Source: Herpetosiphon gulosus
GTDB lineage: Bacteria; Chloroflexota; Chloroflexia; Chloroflexales; Herpetosiphonaceae
Direction of reading: 5' to 3'
Assembly (NCBI RefSeq): GCF_039545135.1
Contig: NZ_BAABRU010000012.1
Location: 162,588 to 226,587 of the forward strand
DNA: 64,000 nt
Shown: positions 26,931-34,334 of the stretch, in pieces
How positions within the stretch are numbered: position 1 is the stretch's first letter
How the letters are laid out: each line of letters begins with the position of its first letter
Notes under the pieces: generated by a model
Database searches by the model: none
Told to the model about the DNA's origin: nothing
The model's input: only the letters and a program-made list of their open reading frames with translations
Translations under genes and position numbers: made by a program

Positions 26931-27602
26931 TTAGAGTTGCTGGACAATCGCAATTGCAAAGCCATCGTAGCCTTTGCTGCCCACAGTTTGCAGGGCTGTC
27001 GCCGTCAGCTTGGAGTTCGAAGCTAAATCATCAAACAACTGGCGGGTTCCTTGAATCGCTGGGTCTGGATTGCTGGGATCGATGACTGCACCGTTGCGCA
27101 CCACATTATCGCCAATAATCACCGTGCCAACATGGGCAAATTTGAGTGCCCAAGCCAAATAGTGCGGGTTATTGGGCTTGTCAGCATCAATAAAAATCAG
27201 ATCGAATGGCTCAATCTTTTCTTCGGCCAACTGAGCTAAACTATCGAGCGCTGCGCCAACCCGAACTTCAACCTTTTGGCTCAGGCCTGCCTTAACGATA
27301 TTGGCTTTGGCAACCTCAGCGTGATGCGGCTCATATTCCAAGGTAATCAATTTGCCATTGGCTGGCAAAGCGCGAGCCAACCAAATTGAGCTATAACCAC
27401 CCAGCGTGCCAATCTCTAAAATGCGTTTAGCCCCACACATCAGCGCAAACAGATGCAGCAATTTGCCTTGATTGGGTGCAACATTGATTGGTGGTAAGCC
27501 AGCGTCGGCACTAGCCTGCAAGGCTGCATCCAAGGCTGGGTCAGCTTGGACTAATCGATCGGAAATATACTGATCAACCGCATCCCACATTGTTTGATTC
27601 AT
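26931..27602 (-). CDS. SAM-dependent O-methyltransferase (caffeoyl-CoA OMT type)
   Basis: The 223-aa enzyme is of the class I methyltransferase fold. The SAM loop is ILEIGTLGGYSSIWLARAL, and the metal/catalytic motif is FDLIFIDADKPNN, as in COMT-like enzymes that methylate catechol-type hydroxyls. The IIGDNVVRNGAV block is typical. The substrate is unknown. AGGAGG precedes the ATG. It follows the helicase gene by 19 bp on the same strand. Confidence 0.92.
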   Translation of the reverse strand: MNQTMWDAVDQYISDRLVQADPALDAALQASADAGLPPINVAPNQGKLLHLFALMCGAKRILEIGTLGGYSSIWLARALPANGKLITLEYEPHHAEVAKANIVKAGLSQKVEVRVGAALDSLAQLAEEKIEPFDLIFIDADKPNNPHYLAWALKFAHVGTVIIGDNVVRNGAVIDPSNPDPAIQGTRQLFDDLASNSKLTATALQTVGSKGYDGFAIAIVQQL

Positions 27603-27621
27603 CGATTCCTCCTAAACCGTG

Positions 27622-29898
27622 CTAGACCCGTTCGAGTTTGGCGAAGGCGGCTAAGAGCTTTTTCACACCTTTGCCTGGAAACGCCACCGTGACTTCTTCG
27701 TCGTCGCCGACCATTTTGCTGCTGACCACCACACCCTCGCCGAAGTTGGCGTGGCGCACTTTATCGCCAGCGCTATAACTGGCGGCGCTTGGCTCACGTT
27801 CGGGGCGTTTTGGCCGCACTGGGCCACTCGCGCCGCTCCACATGCTGCTGGTGCTTGGTTGCGTGCCCCGCGTGCGTTGCGGCGGATTGCTTTGCCATTG
27901 GGTCGCCGCATGAACTGGCATCTGTTTGACTTCACGGGTGGGCGTGCGCTGCAGCAAATCTTTGGGAATATCGCCCAAAAAGCGCGAAGGAATCGTGATA
28001 TCGGTGCGACCCCAAGTTGCCCGTTTGAAAGCATAGAGCATGTACAGCCGTTGTTTGGCGCGAGTTGTCCCAACATACAGCAAGCGCCGTTCTTCCTCGA
28101 TGCTTTCAGGATCATCGACTGAGCGTCCGTGCGGCAACAAGCCTTCTTCTAAGCCTGCTAAAAATACCACCGGGTACTCTAAACCCTTGGCTTGGTGCAG
28201 CGTAATCAGGGTCACACCAGGCTCGCGCTCTTTGTTGGAATCAAGGCTATCTACATCGCTAACCAAGGCGACTTCTTCTAAAAAGCGCGGCAATTGATCT
28301 TCGGTAGGCAGGGCCAGATATTCCATACTAACGTTTTGCAATTCGAGAATATTTTCCCAACGCTCTGCGCCTTCTTCTTCGCCATATTCGGCTACCAGCA
28401 ACTCTTGCAAGGGCACACGCTCAAGCAAGCGCTGAATCAACTCGCCGAGCATCAAATCGTGGCGCAAATCGCGTAGGCCAGCGACCAATTTTTGAAACTG
28501 CTCAACGGCGTTGCGTGCTCGCCCGCTGATCGGCGGGCTTTGGGCTTCATTGGTAGCTAGCAGTTCGAGGGCATCCCAAATTGAGACATCAAGATTGCGT
28601 GCCCATTGCAATAGCTCTTGCTGGGTGCGATCGCCGATGCTGCGGCCTGGCACGTTGATCACCCGTAGCAAACTAACTTCATCGTGGGGATTATGGATAA
28701 TTCGCAGATATGCCACAATATCTTTGATTTCTTTGCGTTCGTAGAAGCGCGTGCCGCCGACCAATCGATAGCGCAGGTTGCGGCTGATCATGGCTTCTTC
28801 AAAGGCGCGGGATTGGGCGTTGGTGCGATACATCACAGCAAAATCATCGAGTGAGCGGCCTTCGCGGCCCCGAATGCGCATAATTTCATCGGCCACCCAC
28901 CGCGCTTCTTCATTGTGATCATAGGCCTCGACCAACGAAACCAACTCGCCATCCTGCTGATCAGTCCAGATTTTGGTGGTATGGCGACGATCATAAGCTG
29001 CATCGATGATCGATTGGGCGACATCAAGAATTGGTTGGGTGGAACGGTAATTTTGCTCTAGTGGAATAATTTGGACATCGGGGTGCGCCTCTTCAAATTC
29101 GCGCACATTCGCCAACCGCGCCCCACGCCAAGCATAAATTGATTGCTGAATATCGCCGATCAAAAAGTAGTTGTTATGGCCAGCGCCAACCTGATTGATC
29201 AGCGAAAATTGCACCCGATTGGTATCTTGAACCTCATCAACCATCACATGCACATAGCGTTCGGCATACCGCGCCAGCACATCGAGATGATATTCAAATA
29301 AATTCACGGTTTTGAGCAGCAGGTCGTCAAAATCGAGAGCATTATTGGCTAGCAATTGTTTTTCGTAGCGCTCATAACAGCGCAAGACAATTTCATCAAA
29401 ATAGCTGCTAACGCTGCGGGCAAACTCAGCTACCCCAATCATCTCGTTTTTGGCAGCGGAGATGCGGGCATGAATTGAACGCGGATTATATTGCTTCTCG
29501 CTTAAATCCAATTCGCGCAAAATCTGCTTCATTACCCGTTGCTGATCATCGGCATCATAGACCACAAAATCGTTGGCGCGTTGCAGATGCTGAATATCGC
29601 GGCGCAACCAACGAGCGCAAATTGAGTGGAATGTGCCCATCATTACATCGTGCGCCCGACTTTCGCCAATCAAATTTCCAAGCCGTTCGCGCATTTCGCG
29701 GGCAGCCTTGTTGGTAAAGGTGACGGCTAAAATGTTATAGGGGCGCACCCCAACTTCATTAATTAAATAGGCAATCCGATGAGTCAGCACGCGGGTCTTG
29801 CCCGAGCCTGGGCCAGCCAGCACCAACACTGGCCCATGAATCGCTTGGACTGCGCGTTGTTGTTGGGCGTTCAACCCAATCAGCAGCGGGTGAGTCAT
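27622..29898 (-). CDS. pcrA: UvrD/PcrA-type superfamily I DNA helicase
   Basis: The 758-aa 3'-5' helicase acts in nucleotide excision repair and replication restart. Motif I is LAGPGSGKT (residues ~28-36), motif Ia FTNKAAREMRERL, motif II MVDEVQDTN, motif III GDIQQSIYAWRGA and motif IV EQNYRSTQ. Motif V TLHQAKGLEYPVVFLAG and motif VI YVGTTRAKQRLY are also present. A C-terminal Tudor-like segment with GDKVRHANFGEGVV, found in PcrA/UvrD, suggests RNA polymerase contact. AAGGA lies before the ATG. Normal length is ~720-760. Confidence 0.95.
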   Translation of the reverse strand: MTHPLLIGLNAQQQRAVQAIHGPVLVLAGPGSGKTRVLTHRIAYLINEVGVRPYNILAVTFTNKAAREMRERLGNLIGESRAHDVMMGTFHSICARWLRRDIQHLQRANDFVVYDADDQQRVMKQILRELDLSEKQYNPRSIHARISAAKNEMIGVAEFARSVSSYFDEIVLRCYERYEKQLLANNALDFDDLLLKTVNLFEYHLDVLARYAERYVHVMVDEVQDTNRVQFSLINQVGAGHNNYFLIGDIQQSIYAWRGARLANVREFEEAHPDVQIIPLEQNYRSTQPILDVAQSIIDAAYDRRHTTKIWTDQQDGELVSLVEAYDHNEEARWVADEIMRIRGREGRSLDDFAVMYRTNAQSRAFEEAMISRNLRYRLVGGTRFYERKEIKDIVAYLRIIHNPHDEVSLLRVINVPGRSIGDRTQQELLQWARNLDVSIWDALELLATNEAQSPPISGRARNAVEQFQKLVAGLRDLRHDLMLGELIQRLLERVPLQELLVAEYGEEEGAERWENILELQNVSMEYLALPTEDQLPRFLEEVALVSDVDSLDSNKEREPGVTLITLHQAKGLEYPVVFLAGLEEGLLPHGRSVDDPESIEEERRLLYVGTTRAKQRLYMLYAFKRATWGRTDITIPSRFLGDIPKDLLQRTPTREVKQMPVHAATQWQSNPPQRTRGTQPSTSSMWSGASGPVRPKRPEREPSAASYSAGDKVRHANFGEGVVVSSKMVGDDEEVTVAFPGKGVKKLLAAFAKLERV

Positions 29899-30026
29899 TG
29901 ATCTAGTCCTTATTGTGACGGTCGATAACCGTGATGTTTAGTATGTTGCTCTCTCTATTGTACCCGTTCCGGCGCTGAGGTGGAACAGGTGAGCGACAGC
30001 AAAAAATGATTGGCGATAGCAAAGCC

Positions 30027-31055
30027 CTAGGTAGCCTGATTTAGCTTAGATTTGCTAGTTTTGCGTTGCAACAGGTTGCGCCAATACCAACGGCGAGGCC
30101 GTGTAATATCCAACGAGCGGCGCAAGCCTTCACTGGTGAGCGTAAAACCAACCAATAGTAATACCATCAACAGCCCAGCAAAAATTGAAACCCACGGTGC
30201 ACGGCTATATTGGCCAAAAAAGTCGGAAAGCATCTGACCAAGTTCAGGCTGACCAGCTTTTTGCTTGACAATATCGGGTAAGGGGCTATCGGTGGTTTTA
30301 TCAGTGTAAATATAACTACCGCCGATGTAATAGCCCAAATAGCCAAGTTCAGCCACAATCAAGGTGACGGCGGTTAATTCGCTAGCAAGCAACATTGGCA
30401 GCAACGGCCAAACTTGGGGCAAAATATAGCGCCGCGTAATTTGCCAGCGATTCAGGCCAATTGCCTGAGCGCTTTCCAAGTAGGGCGCATGCAAAATCTT
30501 TTGCACATAGCCTTGCACCACGCTGGCACTATTAACCCAACCAGTCATACATAAGGCAACAATAAACGCCGCCAAACCTGCATTATTGGCAGTGATCGGC
30601 GTAACCCCTTGATAGACAATTACGGCACTGCCGCCAGTCCAAATCAAATACCCTAAGGCTACAATCAAAATTGGCAAGGCGCTGGTGATGGTAGTAATCG
30701 TATCCAACCAACTTGCCACGTGTGGCCCCAAAAAGCCAACCACTCCGCCAACCACCAAACCAAGTAGCAAGCGCACCGCCGCGATAATTACACAGAGCAC
30801 TAAAGTTGGTCGAACCGCCCATAACAGCCGACTCAATAAATCGCGGCTAATATCATCGAAGCCCAAGGGATATTCGGGATGGCTGAAGGGGGGCAAGGCT
30901 TGCATCGGCGGGCCGCCGTAGAGTTGGCCCTCATAGCGAAAGGCGCGATGTTCCTCGGCTGGAGCATGCGGGGCAAGGCTAGGGCCGAAGATCGCAATCA
31001 GCAGCATCAAGCCAACAATGCTTAAACCAAAGGTCAGTGGTAGATTTTTAACCAT
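30027..31055 (-). CDS. ABC transporter permease, DppC-like
   Basis: The 342-aa inner-membrane permease has about six spans and an N-terminal extracytoplasmic loop. The coupling EAA loop reads ESAQAIGLNRWQITRRYILP. It belongs to the peptide/nickel class of permeases and pairs with the DppB-like gene upstream, overlapping it by one base (TAATG). The loop containing GGSYIYTDKTTDSP between spans is unusually long. No ATPase gene is adjacent, so the energising subunits are elsewhere. Confidence 0.88.
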   Translation of the reverse strand: MVKNLPLTFGLSIVGLMLLIAIFGPSLAPHAPAEEHRAFRYEGQLYGGPPMQALPPFSHPEYPLGFDDISRDLLSRLLWAVRPTLVLCVIIAAVRLLLGLVVGGVVGFLGPHVASWLDTITTITSALPILIVALGYLIWTGGSAVIVYQGVTPITANNAGLAAFIVALCMTGWVNSASVVQGYVQKILHAPYLESAQAIGLNRWQITRRYILPQVWPLLPMLLASELTAVTLIVAELGYLGYYIGGSYIYTDKTTDSPLPDIVKQKAGQPELGQMLSDFFGQYSRAPWVSIFAGLLMVLLLVGFTLTSEGLRRSLDITRPRRWYWRNLLQRKTSKSKLNQAT

Positions 31056-32017
31056 TAGCCTCTCCCTGCGCTAGCTTGCCGCCCAAGTGGGTTGATCCAT
31101 AAGCTCAGCATTGAGGCTAACAAATCCACCAAAATCAAAATTGCGCCAGTCATAGCCAGCAGCAAAGCCAAAATCAATGGGTTGAAAAAAGTAATTGAGC
31201 GCGAATTAGTCAGTGTATTGAATAGCATCCAACCTGTACCGCGCCAATCGAACAAGGCTTCGACCAAAATTAAGCTACCAACCACCATCTGTAAGCCACG
31301 GCCTAAGCTAGCAAACACCGCCGGCGCAACATTAGGAATGGCATGGCGACGCACAATCGTTCGCCAACGCAAGCCTTTGCTTTTGGCAACCCGCACATAA
31401 TCTTGCTGAAATTCATGTTCGAGCAAGCTTGCACCAATCGAGGCAATATAAAACGCTGGACGCAAAGTCAAGGTTAATGCTGGCAAAATTAGATGTTTGG
31501 AGGTGCTATAGCCTTGCACTGGCAAGAGCAATTGGTTCGTCCAGCCAGATCGTTTGGCATAGAGCAAACCCAAAACTAACAATGTACCCAAGAAAAAGCC
31601 AGGAATCGCATTGCCCAAGGTAAAGATTGTGACCATTGTTGGCGAGACCCGCCCAGTGCGCGGCGAAATTGCCAATAAGCACATCCCCAAGCCAAGAACG
31701 ATCGTCGCGAGAAATGCCACGCCCAACAATTGCGCCGAACGGAGAATAAAATCATCGATATATTCAGCGACTTTCGTCCGTTCAATCCGCCCCAAATCAC
31801 CATCGACCATGGCGGCAAGCACACCACGATAGTGGGTCATAAACGGACGATCATCGAACTCATACGATACATTAAATCCATTGCCTGTTTGCGTTGACAC
31901 TTCTTTGGGTGGATAAAAAAAGCCCTGTTGACGATAGGCATACCACGCCCCTAAAAAGTGTAATGTCGGCACTAACACGATCAACAACGCAAGTTTGCGA
32001 AGCAAGAGTCGGCTCAT
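31055..32017 (-). CDS. ABC transporter permease, DppB-like
   Basis: The 320-aa permease starts at ATG 32017, where GGAG lies 9 bases upstream; a reading extended by 59 residues upstream runs into repeat DNA and is rejected. It has the N-terminal span, an extended outside loop (~30-100) and the EAA loop DYVRVAKSKGLRWRTIVRRH. It forms a heterodimer with the DppC-like product. No binding protein gene is beside it; the nearest such gene is at 43795, on the other strand. Confidence 0.88.
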   Translation of the reverse strand: MSRLLLRKLALLIVLVPTLHFLGAWYAYRQQGFFYPPKEVSTQTGNGFNVSYEFDDRPFMTHYRGVLAAMVDGDLGRIERTKVAEYIDDFILRSAQLLGVAFLATIVLGLGMCLLAISPRTGRVSPTMVTIFTLGNAIPGFFLGTLLVLGLLYAKRSGWTNQLLLPVQGYSTSKHLILPALTLTLRPAFYIASIGASLLEHEFQQDYVRVAKSKGLRWRTIVRRHAIPNVAPAVFASLGRGLQMVVGSLILVEALFDWRGTGWMLFNTLTNSRSITFFNPLILALLLAMTGAILILVDLLASMLSLWINPLGRQASAGRG

Positions 32018-32458
32018 AATTCTAATCTCCAATTGGCCCTGAGGAATGAGCGTTGAGGTGTTATGTATATTACTCATTCGTTTAACAAAAGGTTCAGCCT
32101 TACGACCGAGCTTGGCACAATTGGCTAGCAGCCTATATATGTAGCAAAGAACATAGAACATAGGGTCAGAGATCAGGGGCCAGGGGTCAGGCACGAGGAT
32201 TTAACACAGAGGCGCAGAGGATTATATAAGGATGAAGGATAAGGGGTGAAGTTAAGAGGTTAGGGGCTAGGGGTCAGGGATCAGGTTCTCGCTGTTGGAT
32301 GAATAGACTAGGGTTCGTGGAATTCGTGGCTAAAAACTGAACCTTCGCGAGCTTCGCGATTTCAGCCTTCGTGTAACTTCGTGTGCTTCGTGGATCAAAA
32401 CTGAACCCTGACAACTGACCCCTCGAAAGATTGTTAAGTTTGTTGCTTAAATTAGTAC
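32018..32458. other. Repeat mosaic upstream of the aro operon
   Basis: No gene is supported. The stretch is made of the intergenic modules ATAGAACATAG, GGGGTCAGGGATCAGG, CACAGAGGCGCAGAGG and several TTCGTGTGCTTCGTGG units, ending at the aro promoter. Confidence 0.55.
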
Positions 32459-32488
32459 TTGACGAAATAGCAAGCCATGTGGTATGCT
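32459..32488 (+). promoter_or_regulatory. Predicted promoter of the aroH-aroF operon
   Basis: TTGACG (32459-32464), an 18-base spacer and TATGCT (32483-32488). Transcription would begin near 32495, giving a ~190-nt leader up to the terminator. Confidence 0.6.
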
Positions 32489-32524
32489 CCGGCCAATCGT
32501 AATTGATACAAGGTTCTGTCAACC

Positions 32525-32623
32525 ATGCAATCTTTCAACAGCTTTAACTCATATGCATTCTTTAGCAGCTATTTTTATTACTTTAGCTGCCATATTGAGT
32601 TGTCGCTGCCTACGAAGGATTAG
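32525..32623 (+). CDS. Phe/Tyr-rich attenuator leader peptide
   Basis: A 32-codon frame (ATG 32525, TAG 32621-32623) encodes a peptide in which residues 4-20 contain six Phe and four Tyr. The densest part is codons 10-20 with Y, FF, YFYYF. After codon 20 the peptide is ordinary. A weak AAGG lies 11 bases upstream. The frame has no similarity to a folded protein, and its value is the aromatic run just before an antiterminator segment. Ribosome stalling at Phe or Tyr codons when charged tRNA is short is the expected mechanism, as in enteric pheL. This is the strongest regulatory signal in the window. Confidence 0.82.
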   Translation: MQSFNSFNSYAFFSSYFYYFSCHIELSLPTKD

Positions 32624-32669
32624 ACACACCTTACTGATTTTGGAAATACCCTTCGGCGCGGAGCGACAA
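32600..32669 (+). promoter_or_regulatory. Antiterminator pairing of the aro attenuator
   Basis: TTGTCGCT (32600-32607, inside the last leader codons) is exactly complementary to AGCGACAA (32662-32669). The latter covers the end of the 5' arm and the loop of the terminator. A ribosome stalled at the Phe/Tyr codons (ending 32584) leaves the first segment free; one reaching the stop codon covers it. A further 5-bp pairing, GCAGC (32565-32569) with GCTGC (32605-32609), could form a competing early hairpin. Confidence 0.7.
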
Positions 32670-32683
32670 GCTCCGCGCTTTTT
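32656..32683 (+). terminator. Attenuator terminator upstream of aroH
   Basis: GCGCGGAGC (32656-32664) pairs perfectly with GCTCCGCGC (32670-32678) over a 5-nt loop, followed by TTTTT. It sits 22 bases before the aroH start, where a terminator only makes sense as a regulated one. Confidence 0.85.
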
Positions 32684-32706
32684 GTTGTGCTTCACTGGAG
32701 GATGCT

Positions 32707-33111
32707 ATGCTCGTTTGTCGTGGAGTTCGCGGTGCAACGGTGGCGCTGGAAAATAGTTCAGAGGCTGTATTGGCAGCAACTAGCGAGTTGTTGTTGGCCA
32801 TGGTTCAAGCCAACGAGATTGATCTTGATGATATTGCTTGTGTCTTTTTTACCACGTCATCCAACCTCAACGCGCAATTCCCAGCTTTGGCTGCCCGTCA
32901 GCTTGGCTGGAACGACTTGGCCATGCTGTGTGCACACGAAATGGATGTTCCTGGTAGTTTATCTCTCTGTATTCGGGTGCTGATTTTGTGGAACACCAGC
33001 CGCAAACCCAGCGAGATCATACATTGCTATCTTGGCGATGCCGCCAAATTGCGCCCTGAGCGCGCTCAATCAACAGCGTTGTTGAACCTGCCCACCTGGC
33101 AACCTGCCTAA
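32707..33111 (+). CDS. aroH: Chorismate mutase, AroH class
   Basis: The 134-aa enzyme converts chorismate to prephenate, the branch point to Phe and Tyr. It is the trimeric monofunctional AroH type of Bacillus. Key residues sit at the same positions as there: Arg8 in RGVRGAT, Glu78 in HEMDVPGSL and Arg90 in CIRVL, with LRPE near the end. GGAGG precedes the ATG. The DAHP synthase gene follows after 74 bp without a terminator, so both are under the leader-peptide attenuator. Confidence 0.95.
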   Translation: MLVCRGVRGATVALENSSEAVLAATSELLLAMVQANEIDLDDIACVFFTTSSNLNAQFPALAARQLGWNDLAMLCAHEMDVPGSLSLCIRVLILWNTSRKPSEIIHCYLGDAAKLRPERAQSTALLNLPTWQPA

Positions 33112-33185
33112 ACCTGGCTGCCATTCGTTCGCGACGGTATTTGGTATTGGTACTTAGGGTTTGTTAATTTTGGAGGCATTTGACC

Positions 33186-34211
33186 ATGATCGTTGTAATG
33201 AAGTCCCACGCTGATCTGACCGACCGTGACGCTGTTTTGGCTCGCTTAGCCGAAAATAATCTCAAAGGCCATTTATCTGAAGGTGAGGAACGGATTGTGA
33301 TTGGTGTTGTAGGCGCAAAAATTCCGGCTGGCTTAGAAGAACAGTTGCAATCAATGAGCGGTGTTCAAACCACGCTGCGCATCACCCGCCCCTACAAATT
33401 GGCTGGCCGTGAGTTCCAACAACACAATACGGTCATTCGAGTTGGCGATTTGGAAATTGGCGGCGGGACACCAGTGATCATGGCTGGACCATGTTCAGTC
33501 GAAAGTGCCGATCAATTGTTACGCACGGCTCATGCGGTCAAGGAAGCTGGTGCCAACATTCTGCGTGGCGGCGCATTCAAACCCCGCACATCACCTTATG
33601 CTTTCCGTGGATTGGGCGAAGAAGGCTTGAAGATTTTGGCTCAAGCACGAGAAGAAACTGGCTTGCCAATCATCACCGAAGCCCTGAATACCCGTGATGT
33701 TGAATTAGTTGCCCGTTACACCGACATCATCCAACTTGGTGCTCGTAATATGCAAAATTTCGCGCTCTTGGAAGAAGCAGGCCAAACTGGCAAGCCGATC
33801 ATGGTCAAGCGTGGCCCTTCGGCTACAGTCGAAGAATGGTTGTTAGCGGCTGAGTATATCCTCGCCACTGGCAATCGTAATGTTATTCTCTGCGAACGCG
33901 GCATTCGCACCTACGAAACAGCCACCCGTAACACCCTCGATTTAAATGCCGTGGCAGTTGCCAAGCGGCGCACCCACTTGCCCGTTATTGCCGACCCCAG
34001 TCATGGCACTGGCAAATGGTACTTGGTGCAGCCAATGGCTTTGGCAGGCTTGGCCGCTGGCGCAGATGGTCTGATGATCGAAGTTCACCACGACCCCGAC
34101 CGCGCTTCCTCAGATGGCCCTCAATCACTCAACCACCTCAACTTTGCCCAATTGATGCAACAAGTTCGCCGCCTGATCGCTGCCCTAGAACCAGAATTAG
34201 CAGTCGCATAA
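33186..34211 (+). CDS. aroF: DAHP synthase, class I-beta with N-terminal regulatory domain
   Basis: The 341-aa enzyme makes 3-deoxy-D-arabino-heptulosonate 7-phosphate, the first step of the shikimate pathway. An N-terminal ferredoxin-like domain (~1-70, [20 protein letters not shown]) is the kind that gives feedback inhibition by aromatic amino acids in Thermotoga-type enzymes. The barrel has [35 protein letters not shown] and DPSHGTGK. The ATG at 33186 is chosen with GGAGG 9 bases upstream; a TTG two codons earlier is too close. Enzyme feedback and transcript attenuation would act together. Confidence 0.94.
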   Translation: MIVVMKSHADLTDRDAVLARLAENNLKGHLSEGEERIVIGVVGAKIPAGLEEQLQSMSGVQTTLRITRPYKLAGREFQQHNTVIRVGDLEIGGGTPVIMAGPCSVESADQLLRTAHAVKEAGANILRGGAFKPRTSPYAFRGLGEEGLKILAQAREETGLPIITEALNTRDVELVARYTDIIQLGARNMQNFALLEEAGQTGKPIMVKRGPSATVEEWLLAAEYILATGNRNVILCERGIRTYETATRNTLDLNAVAVAKRRTHLPVIADPSHGTGKWYLVQPMALAGLAAGADGLMIEVHHDPDRASSDGPQSLNHLNFAQLMQQVRRLIAALEPELAVA

Positions 34212-34223
34212 CGCAGGGGAAAT

Positions 34224-34330
34224 TTAACCACGAAGAGCACGAATGTTAGGTTAGTTGAACACTTGGGTTTTGTAAAAACACAATAACCCAAGTAATTAAT
34301 CTTCGTGCTCTTCGTGTCCTTTGTGGTTAA
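34224..34330. repeat. Inverted repeat pair between convergent aroF and lectin genes
   Basis: TTAACCACGAAGAGCACGAA (34224-34243) and the inverse run CTTCGTGCTC, TTCGTGTCCT, TTGTGGTTAA (34301-34330) form a long imperfect hairpin. It could end transcription on both strands. Confidence 0.55.
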
Positions 34331-34334
34331 AAAA

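Noticed and set aside
32018..32194. 59-residue N-terminal extension of the DppB-like permease
   Set aside because: It is encoded by intergenic repeat modules; the ATG at 32017 has its own ribosome site and matches the family start.
32459..32706. T-box riboswitch in front of aroH
   Set aside because: No T-box consensus or specifier loop is visible. The leader ORF with Phe/Tyr codons and the matching antiterminator explain the region better.
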